Source of the DNA: Candidatus Binatia bacterium
Lineage (GTDB): Bacteria > Desulfobacterota > Binatia > UBA9968 > JAJDTQ01
Reading direction: 5' to 3'
NCBI GenBank assembly: GCA_022824205.1
Contig: JAJEAI010000143.1
Span: 48,565-112,564, forward strand
Length of the DNA: 64,000 nt
Shown here one piece after another: positions 43,267 through 52,555 of the stretch; positions within the stretch are counted from its first letter, which is position 1, and each line of letters begins with the position of its first letter. The translations under genes were made by a program, and so were the position numbers. The notes under the pieces are model-generated. The model worked only from the letters and a program-made list of their open reading frames with translations, was not told the DNA's origin and made no database searches.

Positions 43267-46014
43267 CTACACCCGCTCCACGCGCGCGGCGCAGAACTTG
43301 TACTCCGGAATCTTCCCGTAGGGGTCGAGGGCGGGGTTGGTCAGCAGGTTCACGGCCGCCTCGGCAAAGCAGAACGGGATGAACACGCAGCCGTCGGGGA
43401 CGGCGCTGTCGGCGCGCGCCTTGATGTCGATGACGCCGCGCCGGGTGGCGACCCGAACCATGTCCCCGGGGCTCACGCCCAGGCGGCGCAATTCCGCCGG
43501 CGCGAGGTTCGCCACGGCCTCGGGCTCGAGCTCGTCGAGCACGCTGGCGCGCCTCGTGATGGCGCCGGTGTGCCAGTGCTCCAGTTGCCGGCCGGTGCTG
43601 AGGATCATGGGGAACGACTCGTCGGGTTGCTCGTCGGGTGGAATGATGTCCACCGGGACGAGCTTGCCGCGTCCGCTGGCGGTGGGGAAACCGTCGCCGA
43701 ACACCACGTCGATGCCCGGCTCGTCCGGCGCCGGGCACGGGTAGGTCACGGAGCTTTCCCGCTCCACCCGCTCCCAGGTGATGTGGTCGAGGGACGGCAT
43801 CACCTGCTTCATTTCCGCGAAGACGTCCGCCGGGCCGGCGTAGTTCCAGTCGAGGCCCATGCGCCGCGCGATCTCCTGGATGATCCACCAGTCCTGCCGG
43901 ACGCCCCCGGGCGGCTCCAGCGCCGCCCTCCCCATCTGCATCTGGCGGTTGCTGTTGGTGACCGTACCGTCCTTCTCCGGCCAGGCCGACGCCGGCAACA
44001 CCACGTCGGCGTGAAACGCCGTCTCGGTGAGGAAGATCTCCTGCACCACCAGGTGCTCGAGCCCGGCCAGGGCCTCGCGCGCGTGCCGCACGTCGGGATC
44101 CGACATGGCCGGGTTCTCGCCCATGATGTAAATGCCCTTGATCCGTCCCGCGTGCACCGAGTCCACGATCTCCATCACCGTCAGGCCTCGTTGCGGGTCC
44201 AGCGCCGTCTTCCACACTTCCTCGAAGCGACGGCGCACCGCGTCCTGCTCCACCGAGCGGTAGTCAGGATAGAACATGGGGATGAGGCCCGCGTCGGAGG
44301 CCCCCTGGACGTTGTTCTGGCCGCGCAGCGGATGGAGGCCGGTGCCCGATCGCCCCACCTGCCCGGTCACCAGGGCCAGGGCGATGAGGCAGCGGGCGTT
44401 GTCGGTGCCGTGGATGTGCTGGGAGATGCCCATGCCCCAGAAGATGATGGCGGCCCGGGCGCCGGCGTAGAGCCGCGCCACCGCGCGCAGGGTGCCGGCG
44501 TCGATGCCGCAGACCTCCGCCATGGCCTCGGGCGTGAACTCCGCCACGTGCCGCTTCAGTTCCTCGAAGCCTTCGGTGTGGGCGGCCACGTAGTCCCGGT
44601 CGTAGAGTCCTTCGCCGATGATGACGTTGAGCAGCGCGTTGAGCAGCGCCACGTCCGCGCCGGGCTTGAACTGGAGCATCCGGGTGGCGTGGCGCCGCAG
44701 GGCCTGGCCCCGGGGGTCCATAACGATCAACTCGGCGCCTCGTCTGGCGGCCTGCTTGAAATAGGTGGCGGCCACCGGATGGTTCTCCGTCGGGTTGGCG
44801 CCGATGACGATGACGACGTCCGAGTCCTCGCAGGCGGTGAAGGGCGCCGTCACCGCGGCGGAGCCGATGCCTTCCATGAGCGCCGCCACCGAGGAGGCGT
44901 GGCACAGCCGGGTGCAGTGGTCGACGTTGTTGCTGCCGAAGCCCGTGCGCACGAGCTTCTGCACCAGGTAGGCCTCTTCATTGGAGCCCTTGGCCGATCC
45001 GTAGGCCGCCAGCGCGTCGCCGCCGTCCCGGTCGCGGACCCGCCGCAGCCCCGCGGCCGCCGCGTCCAGTGCCTCCTCCCAGGAGGCCTCGCGGAAATGA
45101 GTGTACGGGTTGGCCGGATCGATGTCCGCCGACGCGTCCTTGGGGGCGTCCTCGCGGCGGATCAGCGGCACCTTGAGCCGGTGCGGGTGCGTCACGTAGT
45201 CGAAGCCGAAACGCCCCTTGACGCACAGCCGGCCGCGGTTGGACGGCCCGGTGCGTCCGCGCACCGCGACAATGGCGTTGTCCTTGACGCGATAGTCGAT
45301 CTGGCAGCCCACGCCGCAGTAGGGACAGACGCTGGGCACCTCGGCGAGGTCCTCGCGCTTGTCGACGCCGTCCCCGTCCACCAGCGACGCGGGCATGAGC
45401 GCGCCGGTGGGACAGGCCTGCACGCATTCGCCGCAGGCCACGCAGGTGCTGTGGCCCATGGGGTCGTCGAAGTCGAAGACGACCTTGGCGCCGGCGCCGC
45501 GGTGGGCCATGCCGATGACGTCGTTCACCTGCACCTCGCGGCAGGCGCGCACGCACAGGTTGCAGTGGATGCAGGCGTCGAGGGCCACGCGCATGGCCGG
45601 ATGGCTGGCGTCGGGAACCGGCGTCGCGCGCGCCGGGAAGCGGCTCTCCGCCACCTCCATCCGCTCGGCCCACTGCCACAGGCGCGAGCCGGCGTCGTGG
45701 GCGATATCCCTGGGAGGCTGGTCCGCCACCAGCAACTCCATGACCATCCGGCGCGCGCTCCGGGCGCGCTCGCTGTCCGTGAGCACCTTCATGCCGGGGG
45801 CCGGGCGGCGGATGCACGAGGCCGCCAGCACCCGCTCGCCTTCCACCTCCACCATGCACGCGCGGCAGTTGCCGTCGGGCCGGTAGCCGGGCTGCGGGTC
45901 GTAGCACAGGTGCGGCAGCACCGTGCCCTGCCGCTCGGCCGTCTGCCAGAGGGTCTCGCCCGGGGCGGCCTCCACCTTGCGGCCGTCAAGCGTGAAACGC
46001 ACGGGTTCGCTCAC
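43267..46014 (-). CDS. fdhA: Formate dehydrogenase catalytic (alpha) subunit
   Basis: A 915-residue molybdenum or tungsten bis-MGD enzyme that oxidises formate. The N-terminal [2Fe-2S] ligands lie in CYDPQPGYRPDGNCRAC, then two ferredoxin clusters (CIHCNLCVRAC and CVACGECVQACP) and the catalytic-domain cluster CPYCGVGC. The metal ligand is cysteine (HCTRLCHASSVAAL), not selenocysteine. The DNA starts with GTG overlapping the beta-subunit stop (GTGA); longer in-frame starts would read through that gene out of frame. It would pass electrons to the FdhB-type flavin subunit for NAD reduction. Confidence 0.93.
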   Translation of the reverse strand: MSEPVRFTLDGRKVEAAPGETLWQTAERQGTVLPHLCYDPQPGYRPDGNCRACMVEVEGERVLAASCIRRPAPGMKVLTDSERARSARRMVMELLVADQPPRDIAHDAGSRLWQWAERMEVAESRFPARATPVPDASHPAMRVALDACIHCNLCVRACREVQVNDVIGMAHRGAGAKVVFDFDDPMGHSTCVACGECVQACPTGALMPASLVDGDGVDKREDLAEVPSVCPYCGVGCQIDYRVKDNAIVAVRGRTGPSNRGRLCVKGRFGFDYVTHPHRLKVPLIRREDAPKDASADIDPANPYTHFREASWEEALDAAAAGLRRVRDRDGGDALAAYGSAKGSNEEAYLVQKLVRTGFGSNNVDHCTRLCHASSVAALMEGIGSAAVTAPFTACEDSDVVIVIGANPTENHPVAATYFKQAARRGAELIVMDPRGQALRRHATRMLQFKPGADVALLNALLNVIIGEGLYDRDYVAAHTEGFEELKRHVAEFTPEAMAEVCGIDAGTLRAVARLYAGARAAIIFWGMGISQHIHGTDNARCLIALALVTGQVGRSGTGLHPLRGQNNVQGASDAGLIPMFYPDYRSVEQDAVRRRFEEVWKTALDPQRGLTVMEIVDSVHAGRIKGIYIMGENPAMSDPDVRHAREALAGLEHLVVQEIFLTETAFHADVVLPASAWPEKDGTVTNSNRQMQMGRAALEPPGGVRQDWWIIQEIARRMGLDWNYAGPADVFAEMKQVMPSLDHITWERVERESSVTYPCPAPDEPGIDVVFGDGFPTASGRGKLVPVDIIPPDEQPDESFPMILSTGRQLEHWHTGAITRRASVLDELEPEAVANLAPAELRRLGVSPGDMVRVATRRGVIDIKARADSAVPDGCVFIPFCFAEAAVNLLTNPALDPYGKIPEYKFCAARVERV

Positions 46015-47714
46015 GTCAGCTCCTCCCGGAAATAGTGGTAGGCGCAGCGCACGGAGTTGGGCGCGGCCTGCCCGAGGCCGCAGATGGAGGCGTCGGCCAT
46101 GGCGGCGCCCAGGGCCTCCAGCAAGGGCTCGTCCCACGACGGCCGCTCCATGAGGGCCACCGCCTTCTCCGTGCCCACGCGGCACGGCGTGCACTGGCCG
46201 CAGCTCTCGTGCTTGAAGAAGCGCATGAGGTTGCGCACCACGGCCTTGACGTCGTCCCGGTCGCTCAGCACCACCACGCCGTGGGAGCCGACGAAGCAAC
46301 CCTGGTCGTCCAGGGGGCCGAACTTGAGCGGGATGTCCGCCAGGGACGCGGGCAGCAGACCGCCCGAAGCGCCGCCGGGAAGGTAACCCTTGAAGCGGTG
46401 ACCGGGCGCCATGCCGCCGCAGTGCTCGTCGATCAGCTCCCGCGCGGTGATGCCCGCGGGCGCGATCTTCACGCCCGGCCGCGCCACCCGGCCCGACACC
46501 GAATAGGCGTGGAGACCGGCGCCGCCGTTGCGGCCCTGGGCCTTGAACCACTCCGGCCCCTTCTCGAGGATGTCTCGCACCCAGTAGAGGGTCTCGACGT
46601 TCTGCACCAGGGTGGGCCGGCCGAAGAGGCCGGTCTCGGCCACGTAGGGCGGCCGGTGCCGCGGCAGGCCGCGCTTGCCCTCGATGCTCTCGATCATGGC
46701 CGACTCTTCGCCGCAGATGTAGGCGCCGGCGCCCCGGCGCAGCACCAGCTCCACGTGCGCGGCCATCCCCGATTCCCGCAGCCGGGAAAGCTCCCGCGAC
46801 AGGATTTCCCTGACCTCGGCGTACTCGTCCCGCAGGTAGATGTAGGCCGTTTCCGCTTCCACCGCCCAGGCGGCGATCAACAGGCCTTCCAGGAAGCGGT
46901 GCGGGTCGCTCTCCATGAAATGCCGGTCCTTGAAGGTGCCGGGCTCGCCCTCGTCCGCGTTCACGGTCATGAGACGCGGGCCGGGATAGCCGCGTACGAT
47001 CTGCCACTTGCGTCCGGTGGGGAAACCCGCGCCGCCGAGGCCCCGGAGGTCCGAAGCCGTTACCTGCTCCACCACGTCCTCACGGCGCCGCGTACCGTCG
47101 AGGCACTCCTTGAGGAGCGTGTAGCCTCCCTCCGCGAGGTACGGGTCGCAGGCATTGTAGGCCGGTATCGCGGGTCCCGTCTCCCCGCTCCGGACCACGG
47201 CCGCCACCGAATCCACGGTCGCGCGTTCCACGTAGCGCCGCCCCACCCTGGCCACGGGCGCGCGGTCGCAGCCGCCCATGCACGGCGCCGGCAGCACCCG
47301 CGCGCCGTCGCCCAGCGCCCGCGGCAGACCGGCGAGGAGGTCCGGCGCAGCCATCATCTCGCACACCAGCCCGTCGCACACGCGCACGGTCGTATCCGCC
47401 GGCGGCGCTGCACCATCCCTGTCCACGTCGAAATGCGCGTAGAAGGTCGCCACTTCGTAGACTTCCGCCAGAGCCAGGCGCATCTCCTCCGCCAGCGCCG
47501 CCAGGTGGGCACCGGACAGAACATGATAGCGGTCCTGAATCGCGTGCAGGAACTCGATCAGCAGGTCCCGCCGCCGCGGCCGGTCCCCCAGCAGCGCGCG
47601 CACCTGCTCCAGCGCCTCCGGCTCGACCTGGCGCCCTCTCGGACGGTTGCGCCCGCGGCCGCGTCCCGCTCCCGGGTGCCGCCGCCGCGGCGGCGGCTCG
47701 TGTTTCTCGGCCAT
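46011..47714 (-). CDS. fdhB: Fused NuoE-NuoF-type formate dehydrogenase beta/gamma subunit
   Basis: A 567-residue diaphorase subunit. Residues about 30-175 are a thioredoxin-like [2Fe-2S] NuoE domain (VRVCDGLVC, then PAPCMGGC). The rest is NuoF: FMN/NAD site GGAGFPTGRKW, NADEGEPGTFKDR, GAGAYICGEESAMI, and the [4Fe-4S] motif ESCGQCTPCRVG with a later Cys in ASICGLG. Many formate dehydrogenases keep these as two genes, so this is a fusion. It transfers electrons from formate to NAD. The N-terminal 30 residues are Arg/Pro/His rich. Confidence 0.92.
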   Translation of the reverse strand: MAEKHEPPPRRRHPGAGRGRGRNRPRGRQVEPEALEQVRALLGDRPRRRDLLIEFLHAIQDRYHVLSGAHLAALAEEMRLALAEVYEVATFYAHFDVDRDGAAPPADTTVRVCDGLVCEMMAAPDLLAGLPRALGDGARVLPAPCMGGCDRAPVARVGRRYVERATVDSVAAVVRSGETGPAIPAYNACDPYLAEGGYTLLKECLDGTRRREDVVEQVTASDLRGLGGAGFPTGRKWQIVRGYPGPRLMTVNADEGEPGTFKDRHFMESDPHRFLEGLLIAAWAVEAETAYIYLRDEYAEVREILSRELSRLRESGMAAHVELVLRRGAGAYICGEESAMIESIEGKRGLPRHRPPYVAETGLFGRPTLVQNVETLYWVRDILEKGPEWFKAQGRNGGAGLHAYSVSGRVARPGVKIAPAGITARELIDEHCGGMAPGHRFKGYLPGGASGGLLPASLADIPLKFGPLDDQGCFVGSHGVVVLSDRDDVKAVVRNLMRFFKHESCGQCTPCRVGTEKAVALMERPSWDEPLLEALGAAMADASICGLGQAAPNSVRCAYHYFREELT

Positions 47715-47766
47715 CGTCCTCAGGCTTCCCGTTCCGACATCCGTGAACCGCGCCAGCCGCCCCGGC

Positions 47767-47946
47767 TCACCGACTCTCCTTCTCGAGACGCTCGATCAGC
47801 GCCGCCACCTCGTCGAGACGCGCGCGTGCTTCCGCCGCCGACCGGGCCACCTGATCCGCCGCGGCCTCGTCACGGACCGCGTCCTCAAGCGTCGTGACCG
47901 CGACACCGAAGAGCTTCAACAAACGGCGTGTCTCATCGCTTGGCAT
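47767..47946 (-). CDS. Small coiled-coil protein upstream of formate dehydrogenase
   Basis: A 59-residue protein starting MPSDETRRLLKLFG with AGGGAGG before the ATG. From about residue 20 it is a charged helix with heptads (DQVARSAAEARARLDEVAAL, then IERLEKESR). It lies 52 bp upstream of fdhB on the same strand. It could be an assembly or delta-like accessory subunit, but no family is recognised. Confidence 0.6.
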   Translation of the reverse strand: MPSDETRRLLKLFGVAVTTLEDAVRDEAAADQVARSAAEARARLDEVAALIERLEKESR

Positions 47947-48059
47947 CGAGCCTCCCTGTCATCCGGTCGTTTCCGAACTCGCCGGGCAATGGTGCCTCTC
48001 GCCGTGTTTCCCACGGAACCGGCTGTGTCAAAACCCTCCACGCCGAGACGTTACGAATA

Positions 48060-48159
48060 CGTCATTCCCGCGAAAGCGGGAATCCAGGGGTGGAGAGGGG
48101 CCAAACGGCGGCATTTCCCCGCCCACGCCGCCTGGATTCCCGCTTTCGCGGGAATGACG
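48060..48159. repeat. Inverted pair of palindromic repeats
   Basis: Arms 48060-48088 and 48131-48159 are perfect reverse complements over 29 bp, each containing TTCCCGCGAAAGCGGGAA. A 42-bp GC-rich spacer separates them, the same layout as 22085-22193. Confidence 0.8.
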
Positions 48160-48200
48160 ATTCGGGGGGTCGATGCCATTTTGTGTGACCTGCTGGTTTG

Positions 48201-50000
48201 TCACGCACTCAGCCCCAATTTCTTGAGTTTGGCCTCGGACACTCGGCCGTCCTCGTCCCACTCGCGGGCGTCGTAGTAGTCCCGCAACATGTCGCGCAGT
48301 TCGTCGCGGGTGAGCCGCGTCCCCCGGGCGACGCCCGTCGCCAGGGACTCGGTCAGCACCCGCGGCGGCAGCGCGTCGTCCTCGGGCTGCCAGCCCTCGC
48401 GCTCGTTGAAGCGGCGCTTGAGCGTGTGAATGCGCTCCGCCGCCAGACGCAGCTCGGCCGCGCCGTAGTCCCAGCCCGTGACCTTCGCCAGCAGGTCCGC
48501 GGCTTCGGCGTAGAAGTCCTGGAAGCAGTTGCGCAGGAACTTGCACACGATGAGCGAGTCGAGCGCGGCGGCGAAGTCCTCCGAGGCCGCCACCAGCGCG
48601 CCGCGCGGCGGCGCGGAGTCGAGGCGGTCCACCTTGCCGGAGAAATCCGCCTCATAGGCACCGGAGCGGTTGTGGCACGCGCCCCGCGGACTCACCGCCA
48701 GTCCCAGGGCCATGGTCTTGAGGCTCCGGGGCTCGTAGCCGGGCAGCTCAAGCCCCTTCACCTGCATGGCCCAGTCCAACGAATCGTGGCCCAGAGCCAG
48801 CGCGGCGCGCCGGGAGCCGTCCGCCAGCAGGTCGCCCACGCCCCGGCGTTCCGCGATGGCCGGTATCGCATCCAGCACCGCCTCCGCCGCGCCGAAGCGC
48901 AGGCCGCCGGCCTCCGGCAGAAGCCCCCGCTCCGCGCACTCCATGGCCCAGGCCAGGGTGCCGCCGGTGCTGATGCTGTCGAGGCCGTAACCGTCGCACA
49001 GGCGGGCGGCTTCCAGCACGGCCTCGCGGTCCTCGAGGCCGCACAGCGGCCCCAGGGCGAACAGGGTCTCGTACTCCATGCGCTGTTCGCCGCCCGACGA
49101 CGCCTTGAACAGCCTCTCGCAGCGAATGGTGCAGGACGCGCACCCGTTGCGCCGGCTGAAGCTGGTCTCGGTCAGGCTCTCGCCGCTCAGCTCGTCGGCC
49201 GCGTCGAAGGTGGGCTGTTGGAAATTGCGCGCGGGCAGCGCGCCGAGCCGGTCGAACACCGCCAGGTTGGCCACCGTGCCGACCTCGCGGTACTTGGCGG
49301 TGTGCGGCCCCAGGCTCCGCTGCCGCAGGGCGGCGGCGGCCGTCGCCACCCCTTCGGGGTCGGCCGTTTCCACGCACTGGTTGCCGCACAACGCGACGGC
49401 CTTGAGGTTCTTGGAACCCATGACCGCGCCCACGCCGCCGCGCCCCGCGTGCCGGCCCTCGTTGCTAATGGTGGCGAAGCGCACGAGGTTCTCCCCGGCC
49501 GGCCCCACCGCCGCCACCCGTACCGCGGCACCCTCCAGTTCGGCGCGCACCGTGCTCTCCGCCTCCGCCGCGCTCTTCCCCCAGAGATGGCGGGCGTCGC
49601 GCAACTCGGCGGCGCCGTCGTGGACGAGCAGATACACGGGCCGTGCCGCGCGCCCGGTCACCACCAGCGCGTCGAGGCCCGCCGCCTTGATGGCCAGCGC
49701 GAAGAAGCTGGACGAGAGGGAATCCGCGATGAAGCCGGTCAAGGGCGACTTCGTCACCACCGCGTACTTGGCCGTGGTGGTGAGCCCGGTGCCCGCCAGC
49801 GGCGCGCTGGCGAAGACGAGGGGGTTCTCCGGCGCCAGGGGTTCCACGCCCGGCGGCGCGAACTCGTAGAGCAGGCTCGTACCCAGCCCGATGCCGCCGA
49901 CAAAGCCGCGCAGGCGCTCCTCCCCGGTCTCGCGCCACTGGGGACGGCCCGAGTCGAGGTCCACGTGAAGGAACCGGCCGTGAAACCCGTGCACCGTCAT
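48201..50000 (-). CDS. aor: Aldehyde:ferredoxin oxidoreductase (tungstopterin)
   Basis: A 599-residue enzyme that oxidises aldehydes to acids with ferredoxin. The [4Fe-4S] ligands are C287, C290 and C294 (NGCASCTIRC) with a fourth in LIVCKFLRNC near residue 490. Pterin contacts are AGRGGVGAVMGSKNLKA and YEPRSLKTMALGLAVSPRGA (an (E/D)PR..-type region). Its ATG overlaps the MobA-MoaD stop (ATGA). Many enzymes of this family need tungsten. The cofactor-synthesis fusion upstream supports that this is an active pterin enzyme. Confidence 0.9.
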   Translation of the reverse strand: MTVHGFHGRFLHVDLDSGRPQWRETGEERLRGFVGGIGLGTSLLYEFAPPGVEPLAPENPLVFASAPLAGTGLTTTAKYAVVTKSPLTGFIADSLSSSFFALAIKAAGLDALVVTGRAARPVYLLVHDGAAELRDARHLWGKSAAEAESTVRAELEGAAVRVAAVGPAGENLVRFATISNEGRHAGRGGVGAVMGSKNLKAVALCGNQCVETADPEGVATAAAALRQRSLGPHTAKYREVGTVANLAVFDRLGALPARNFQQPTFDAADELSGESLTETSFSRRNGCASCTIRCERLFKASSGGEQRMEYETLFALGPLCGLEDREAVLEAARLCDGYGLDSISTGGTLAWAMECAERGLLPEAGGLRFGAAEAVLDAIPAIAERRGVGDLLADGSRRAALALGHDSLDWAMQVKGLELPGYEPRSLKTMALGLAVSPRGACHNRSGAYEADFSGKVDRLDSAPPRGALVAASEDFAAALDSLIVCKFLRNCFQDFYAEAADLLAKVTGWDYGAAELRLAAERIHTLKRRFNEREGWQPEDDALPPRVLTESLATGVARGTRLTRDELRDMLRDYYDAREWDEDGRVSEAKLKKLGLSA

Positions 50001-50908
50001 CCTCCGGCGTCGCTGGACATGAGCAACACGCGGTCGCCCGGCGCCACCCGGCGGCTGCCGTCGCGCACGAAGTCCCGGCCGTTGAGATTGCACACGTGGC
50101 CGGCGGTGAGGCCGTCCGCCGTCTCGGTGAGGACCGGGCCCACTAGCGCGGGCAGCTTCAGCGCCAGCGCGGACCACACGTGGGCCAGCGTGGCCTCCCG
50201 CGGCAGCTCCACCGACACCCGGCCGGTGCGGGCGCGCAGGCGCGCGACCCCGAACAGCTCGACCTCGCAGCGGCCGGCACCGCCGCCGGGGGCGCTTGCC
50301 GGCGTTTCCCGCCACCGTGCCAGTGCGCGCTCGTAGTCCTCCGGGGTGTTCATGTTGAAGAAGCTCCAACCGTCGGGATCCAAAGCGCGGACCTCGTCCT
50401 CCGCCAACGTCAGGGTGCGCACCTTGTCGTAGAGGAACACCGGACGCAACTCGCCGCGCTGGAGCTGCCGCTCCAGCAAAGGCAGCACGGAGCGCCGGTA
50501 CACCGCGTGGAGCGGCTGGAGGCGCCCCTCCCAGTGCGGCACCACCACGTCGTGGTCCGGCAGCCGGGCGGCCAGGTGGGAAACCAGGGAAAGATCGAGG
50601 AACGGCACGTCGCAGGAAGTGACGAACGCGGCGGCGCTCCGGCACGCCTCGAGGCCGTAGCGGATGCCGCCCACCGGCCCCTGGTACGCCACCTCGTCGC
50701 GGACCAGCGTCGCGGGGAGCTCCGGAAGCTCCTGCCCGGGCGCGGCCACCACCACGACGTCCGGGAAGACGGCGGCCAGCCCGCGCACCACGAGCGCGAC
50801 CAGGGGCTCTTCCCCGAAGGGGAGCATGGCCTTGGGCCGGCCCATGCGGCTGCTCTTGCCACCCGCCAGAACGACGGCCGAGCCGACTGTGTCCGATTCA
50901 CCGGTCAT
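49997..50908 (-). CDS. MobA-MoaD fusion, pterin cofactor biosynthesis
   Basis: A 303-residue two-domain protein. Residues 1-205 are molybdenum cofactor guanylyltransferase (VVLAGGKSSRMGRPKAMLPF, VTSCDVPFLD, FFNMNTPEDY), which makes MGD from molybdopterin and GTP. Residues about 215-303 are a ubiquitin-like MoaD sulfur carrier (VELFGVARLRARTG, HVWSALALKLPAL) ending in the exposed diglycine SSDAGG used for thiocarboxylation. I know no common protein with both in one chain; usual enzymes are separate. The gene is translationally coupled to aor. Confidence 0.85.
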   Translation of the reverse strand: MTGESDTVGSAVVLAGGKSSRMGRPKAMLPFGEEPLVALVVRGLAAVFPDVVVVAAPGQELPELPATLVRDEVAYQGPVGGIRYGLEACRSAAAFVTSCDVPFLDLSLVSHLAARLPDHDVVVPHWEGRLQPLHAVYRRSVLPLLERQLQRGELRPVFLYDKVRTLTLAEDEVRALDPDGWSFFNMNTPEDYERALARWRETPASAPGGGAGRCEVELFGVARLRARTGRVSVELPREATLAHVWSALALKLPALVGPVLTETADGLTAGHVCNLNGRDFVRDGSRRVAPGDRVLLMSSDAGG

Positions 50909-51063
50909 GCGTCATCTCGTCCGAAAGCCCGGCGTGGGCTTCCCGCCCCGCGCCCCTCTCCCGAATGATTCCACAACGGTTGCACAAGCACAACAAACCA
51001 GGACACGAAGAACGGTCCCGAACGGCACATGAGCCTGGTGGAGGAGGTGGAGGTCAAGGAAGC

Positions 51064-51462
51064 TCAGCCCGCCCGGACCTGGTTGAGGCCGGCCCCGGCC
51101 AGGTAACCGAGCCACACGGCGATCATGCAGAACACCACCGAGAGGACGACGTTGCCGAGGGCATGCAGCAACTGACCATCGCGCAGAAGTTGGAGCGTCT
51201 GCAGGCTGAAGGCGGAAAAGGTCGTATAGCCGCCGCAGAAACCGACCATGATGAACGCGCGCGCCTCGGGTCCCGGCCCCCACGGATGGTCGAGGGATTC
51301 GCTCAACGGCGCCACCACGCCGATCAAGAACGAGCCCACCACGTTGACGAAGAGCGTGCCCCACGGGAATGGGTCGCCGAACTGCTCCGAAACCAAGCCG
51401 TTGCACCAGTAGCGTCCTACGCCGCCGAGGGCGCTGCCGAGGGCAATCCACAGGTAGGTCAT
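51064..51462 (-). CDS. crcB: Fluoride ion channel CrcB (Fluc)
   Basis: A 132-residue membrane protein with four predicted helices. Signature motifs are GGVGRYWCNGLV, WGTLFVNVVGSFLIG and GFCGGYTTFSAFSLQT, which hold the conserved Asn and the TTFS Phe-box of the pore. It exports fluoride as a dimer in the inner membrane. No fluoride riboswitch is evident before it. It follows the formamidase, channel and FmdB genes on the same strand by 63 bp. Confidence 0.93.
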   Translation of the reverse strand: MTYLWIALGSALGGVGRYWCNGLVSEQFGDPFPWGTLFVNVVGSFLIGVVAPLSESLDHPWGPGPEARAFIMVGFCGGYTTFSAFSLQTLQLLRDGQLLHALGNVVLSVVFCMIAVWLGYLAGAGLNQVRAG

Positions 51463-51525
51463 TTCACCCTGCCAGCGAGGTCGGCCGCGGGACGGCGGTC
51501 ATCCGGGCTCGGAGCCGGGCCGCGG

Positions 51526-51804
51526 TCAGTGGCCGATGGCCCAGGGCCGGCGCGCGTGCCGGCGGCCGCCGCCGTGACCGTGACCGGGCGGCTTTCCGGA
51601 CACGACCTTGGGTTCATGCGCACTCTTTTCGTTGCGCTGATGCGCGATCCGGTTGTGCGGGTCCATGTCGGCGATGAACGGCGCGGTAAGAATGCGGCGG
51701 GCTGCCTTCCCACAGGGGCAAGGCATCGGGTCCGACGATCGGCTCATGCTGCGAAACTCGGTGAATGGTCCGCAGTCCTCGCACTCATAGTCATACAAGG
51801 GCAT
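51526..51804 (-). CDS. fmdB: FmdB-family regulator of formamidase operon
   Basis: A 92-residue zinc-ribbon protein with MPLYDYECEDCGPFTEFRSM and CPCGKAARRIL. The C-terminal 30 residues are basic with a His/Gly-rich run (PPGHGHGGGRRH). It lies in the order fmdA, channel, fmdB, as in methylotroph formamidase clusters, where FmdB is proposed to be a regulator. How it acts is unknown. Confidence 0.85.
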   Translation of the reverse strand: MPLYDYECEDCGPFTEFRSMSRSSDPMPCPCGKAARRILTAPFIADMDPHNRIAHQRNEKSAHEPKVVSGKPPGHGHGGGRRHARRPWAIGH

Positions 51805-51882
51805 GATGTTGTCCTTTCCCGGCTCTGCCGCCGCGGCGGCCGGATGCCGTCCGCCCGTCGAGGGACGGACGGCATCCGTCGT

Positions 51883-52398
51883 CTATGCCAGAATGCCTTC
51901 CAGCAGCAGGTAACCCGGCAGCCAGCCGGTCAGGATACCCTGTATCGAGGTTACCGCACCCGTCACCTTTGCGATCGGTTTCTGCATCGCCAGCAGCAGG
52001 AAGAACATGAACCACAACACGGCCCACGCCGCCCAGCAGAGCCCGAACCAGTACCCCCACAGAGTGGAGGCATTGATGAGCGTATCCAACGCTACCGGAA
52101 CGACGGTGATGGCGACGAAGAGGCTGTACCAACCCAGCCCGCGACCATCGACATCGTGGAACCTGTTGTAAGCCACCCACAGGTACGTGAAGGTGAAGAG
52201 AAGCGTGAGCGCCGCGGCCTTGATCGACGCCGCGTCCGCACCCGGCCCGAAAGCCAAAAACGCCGAGACCAGCGCCGTGAGACCACCGACAAAGATATTG
52301 ATGACAGCGATCTCCCGATCACCGATGCGGCCCATCAGCCAGATGCCGTTCAGGAAAAGAACGGACCCGACGTACAGCAGTGCAAGTCCCAAGAGCAT
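51883..52398 (-). CDS. AmiS/UreI family amide or urea channel
   Basis: A 171-residue protein with six hydrophobic segments (LALLYVGSVLFLNGIWLMG, ALTLLFTFTYLWVAYNRF, WAVLWFMFFLLLAM). NGIWLMG and FTYLWVA match AmiS/UreI. These proteins let urea or short amides cross the membrane. Between formamidase and FmdB it most likely imports formamide. No histidine-rich periplasmic loop typical of acid-gated Helicobacter UreI is seen. Confidence 0.9.
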   Translation of the reverse strand: MLLGLALLYVGSVLFLNGIWLMGRIGDREIAVINIFVGGLTALVSAFLAFGPGADAASIKAAALTLLFTFTYLWVAYNRFHDVDGRGLGWYSLFVAITVVPVALDTLINASTLWGYWFGLCWAAWAVLWFMFFLLLAMQKPIAKVTGAVTSIQGILTGWLPGYLLLEGILA

Positions 52399-52555
52399 AG
52401 TTCAAGCCCTCCGAGCGTCACATGTTCGCAATTCGGCCGGGTCGCGAGCGCCGCTCTATGGTGCAGAAACCGAGCCGGCGCTCGCCGGCCGCCATCCGGG
52501 AATGAGATGACGAGGCGGAGACGAGGTGAATGCCACCCCGCTCCGCCGGATGCCA

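Noticed and set aside
44900..44930. Possible selenocysteine in formate dehydrogenase
   Set aside because: The metal ligand codon in HCTRLCHASS is an ordinary cysteine codon with no UGA.
43267..47007. A 1246-residue formate dehydrogenase with extra N-terminus
   Set aside because: The first 330 residues are an out-of-frame reading of the NuoE-NuoF gene. The GTG at 46014 fits the GTGA overlap.
48201..50645. An 814-residue oxidoreductase
   Set aside because: The upstream part is out-of-frame MobA-MoaD. The family start is the ATG at 50000.
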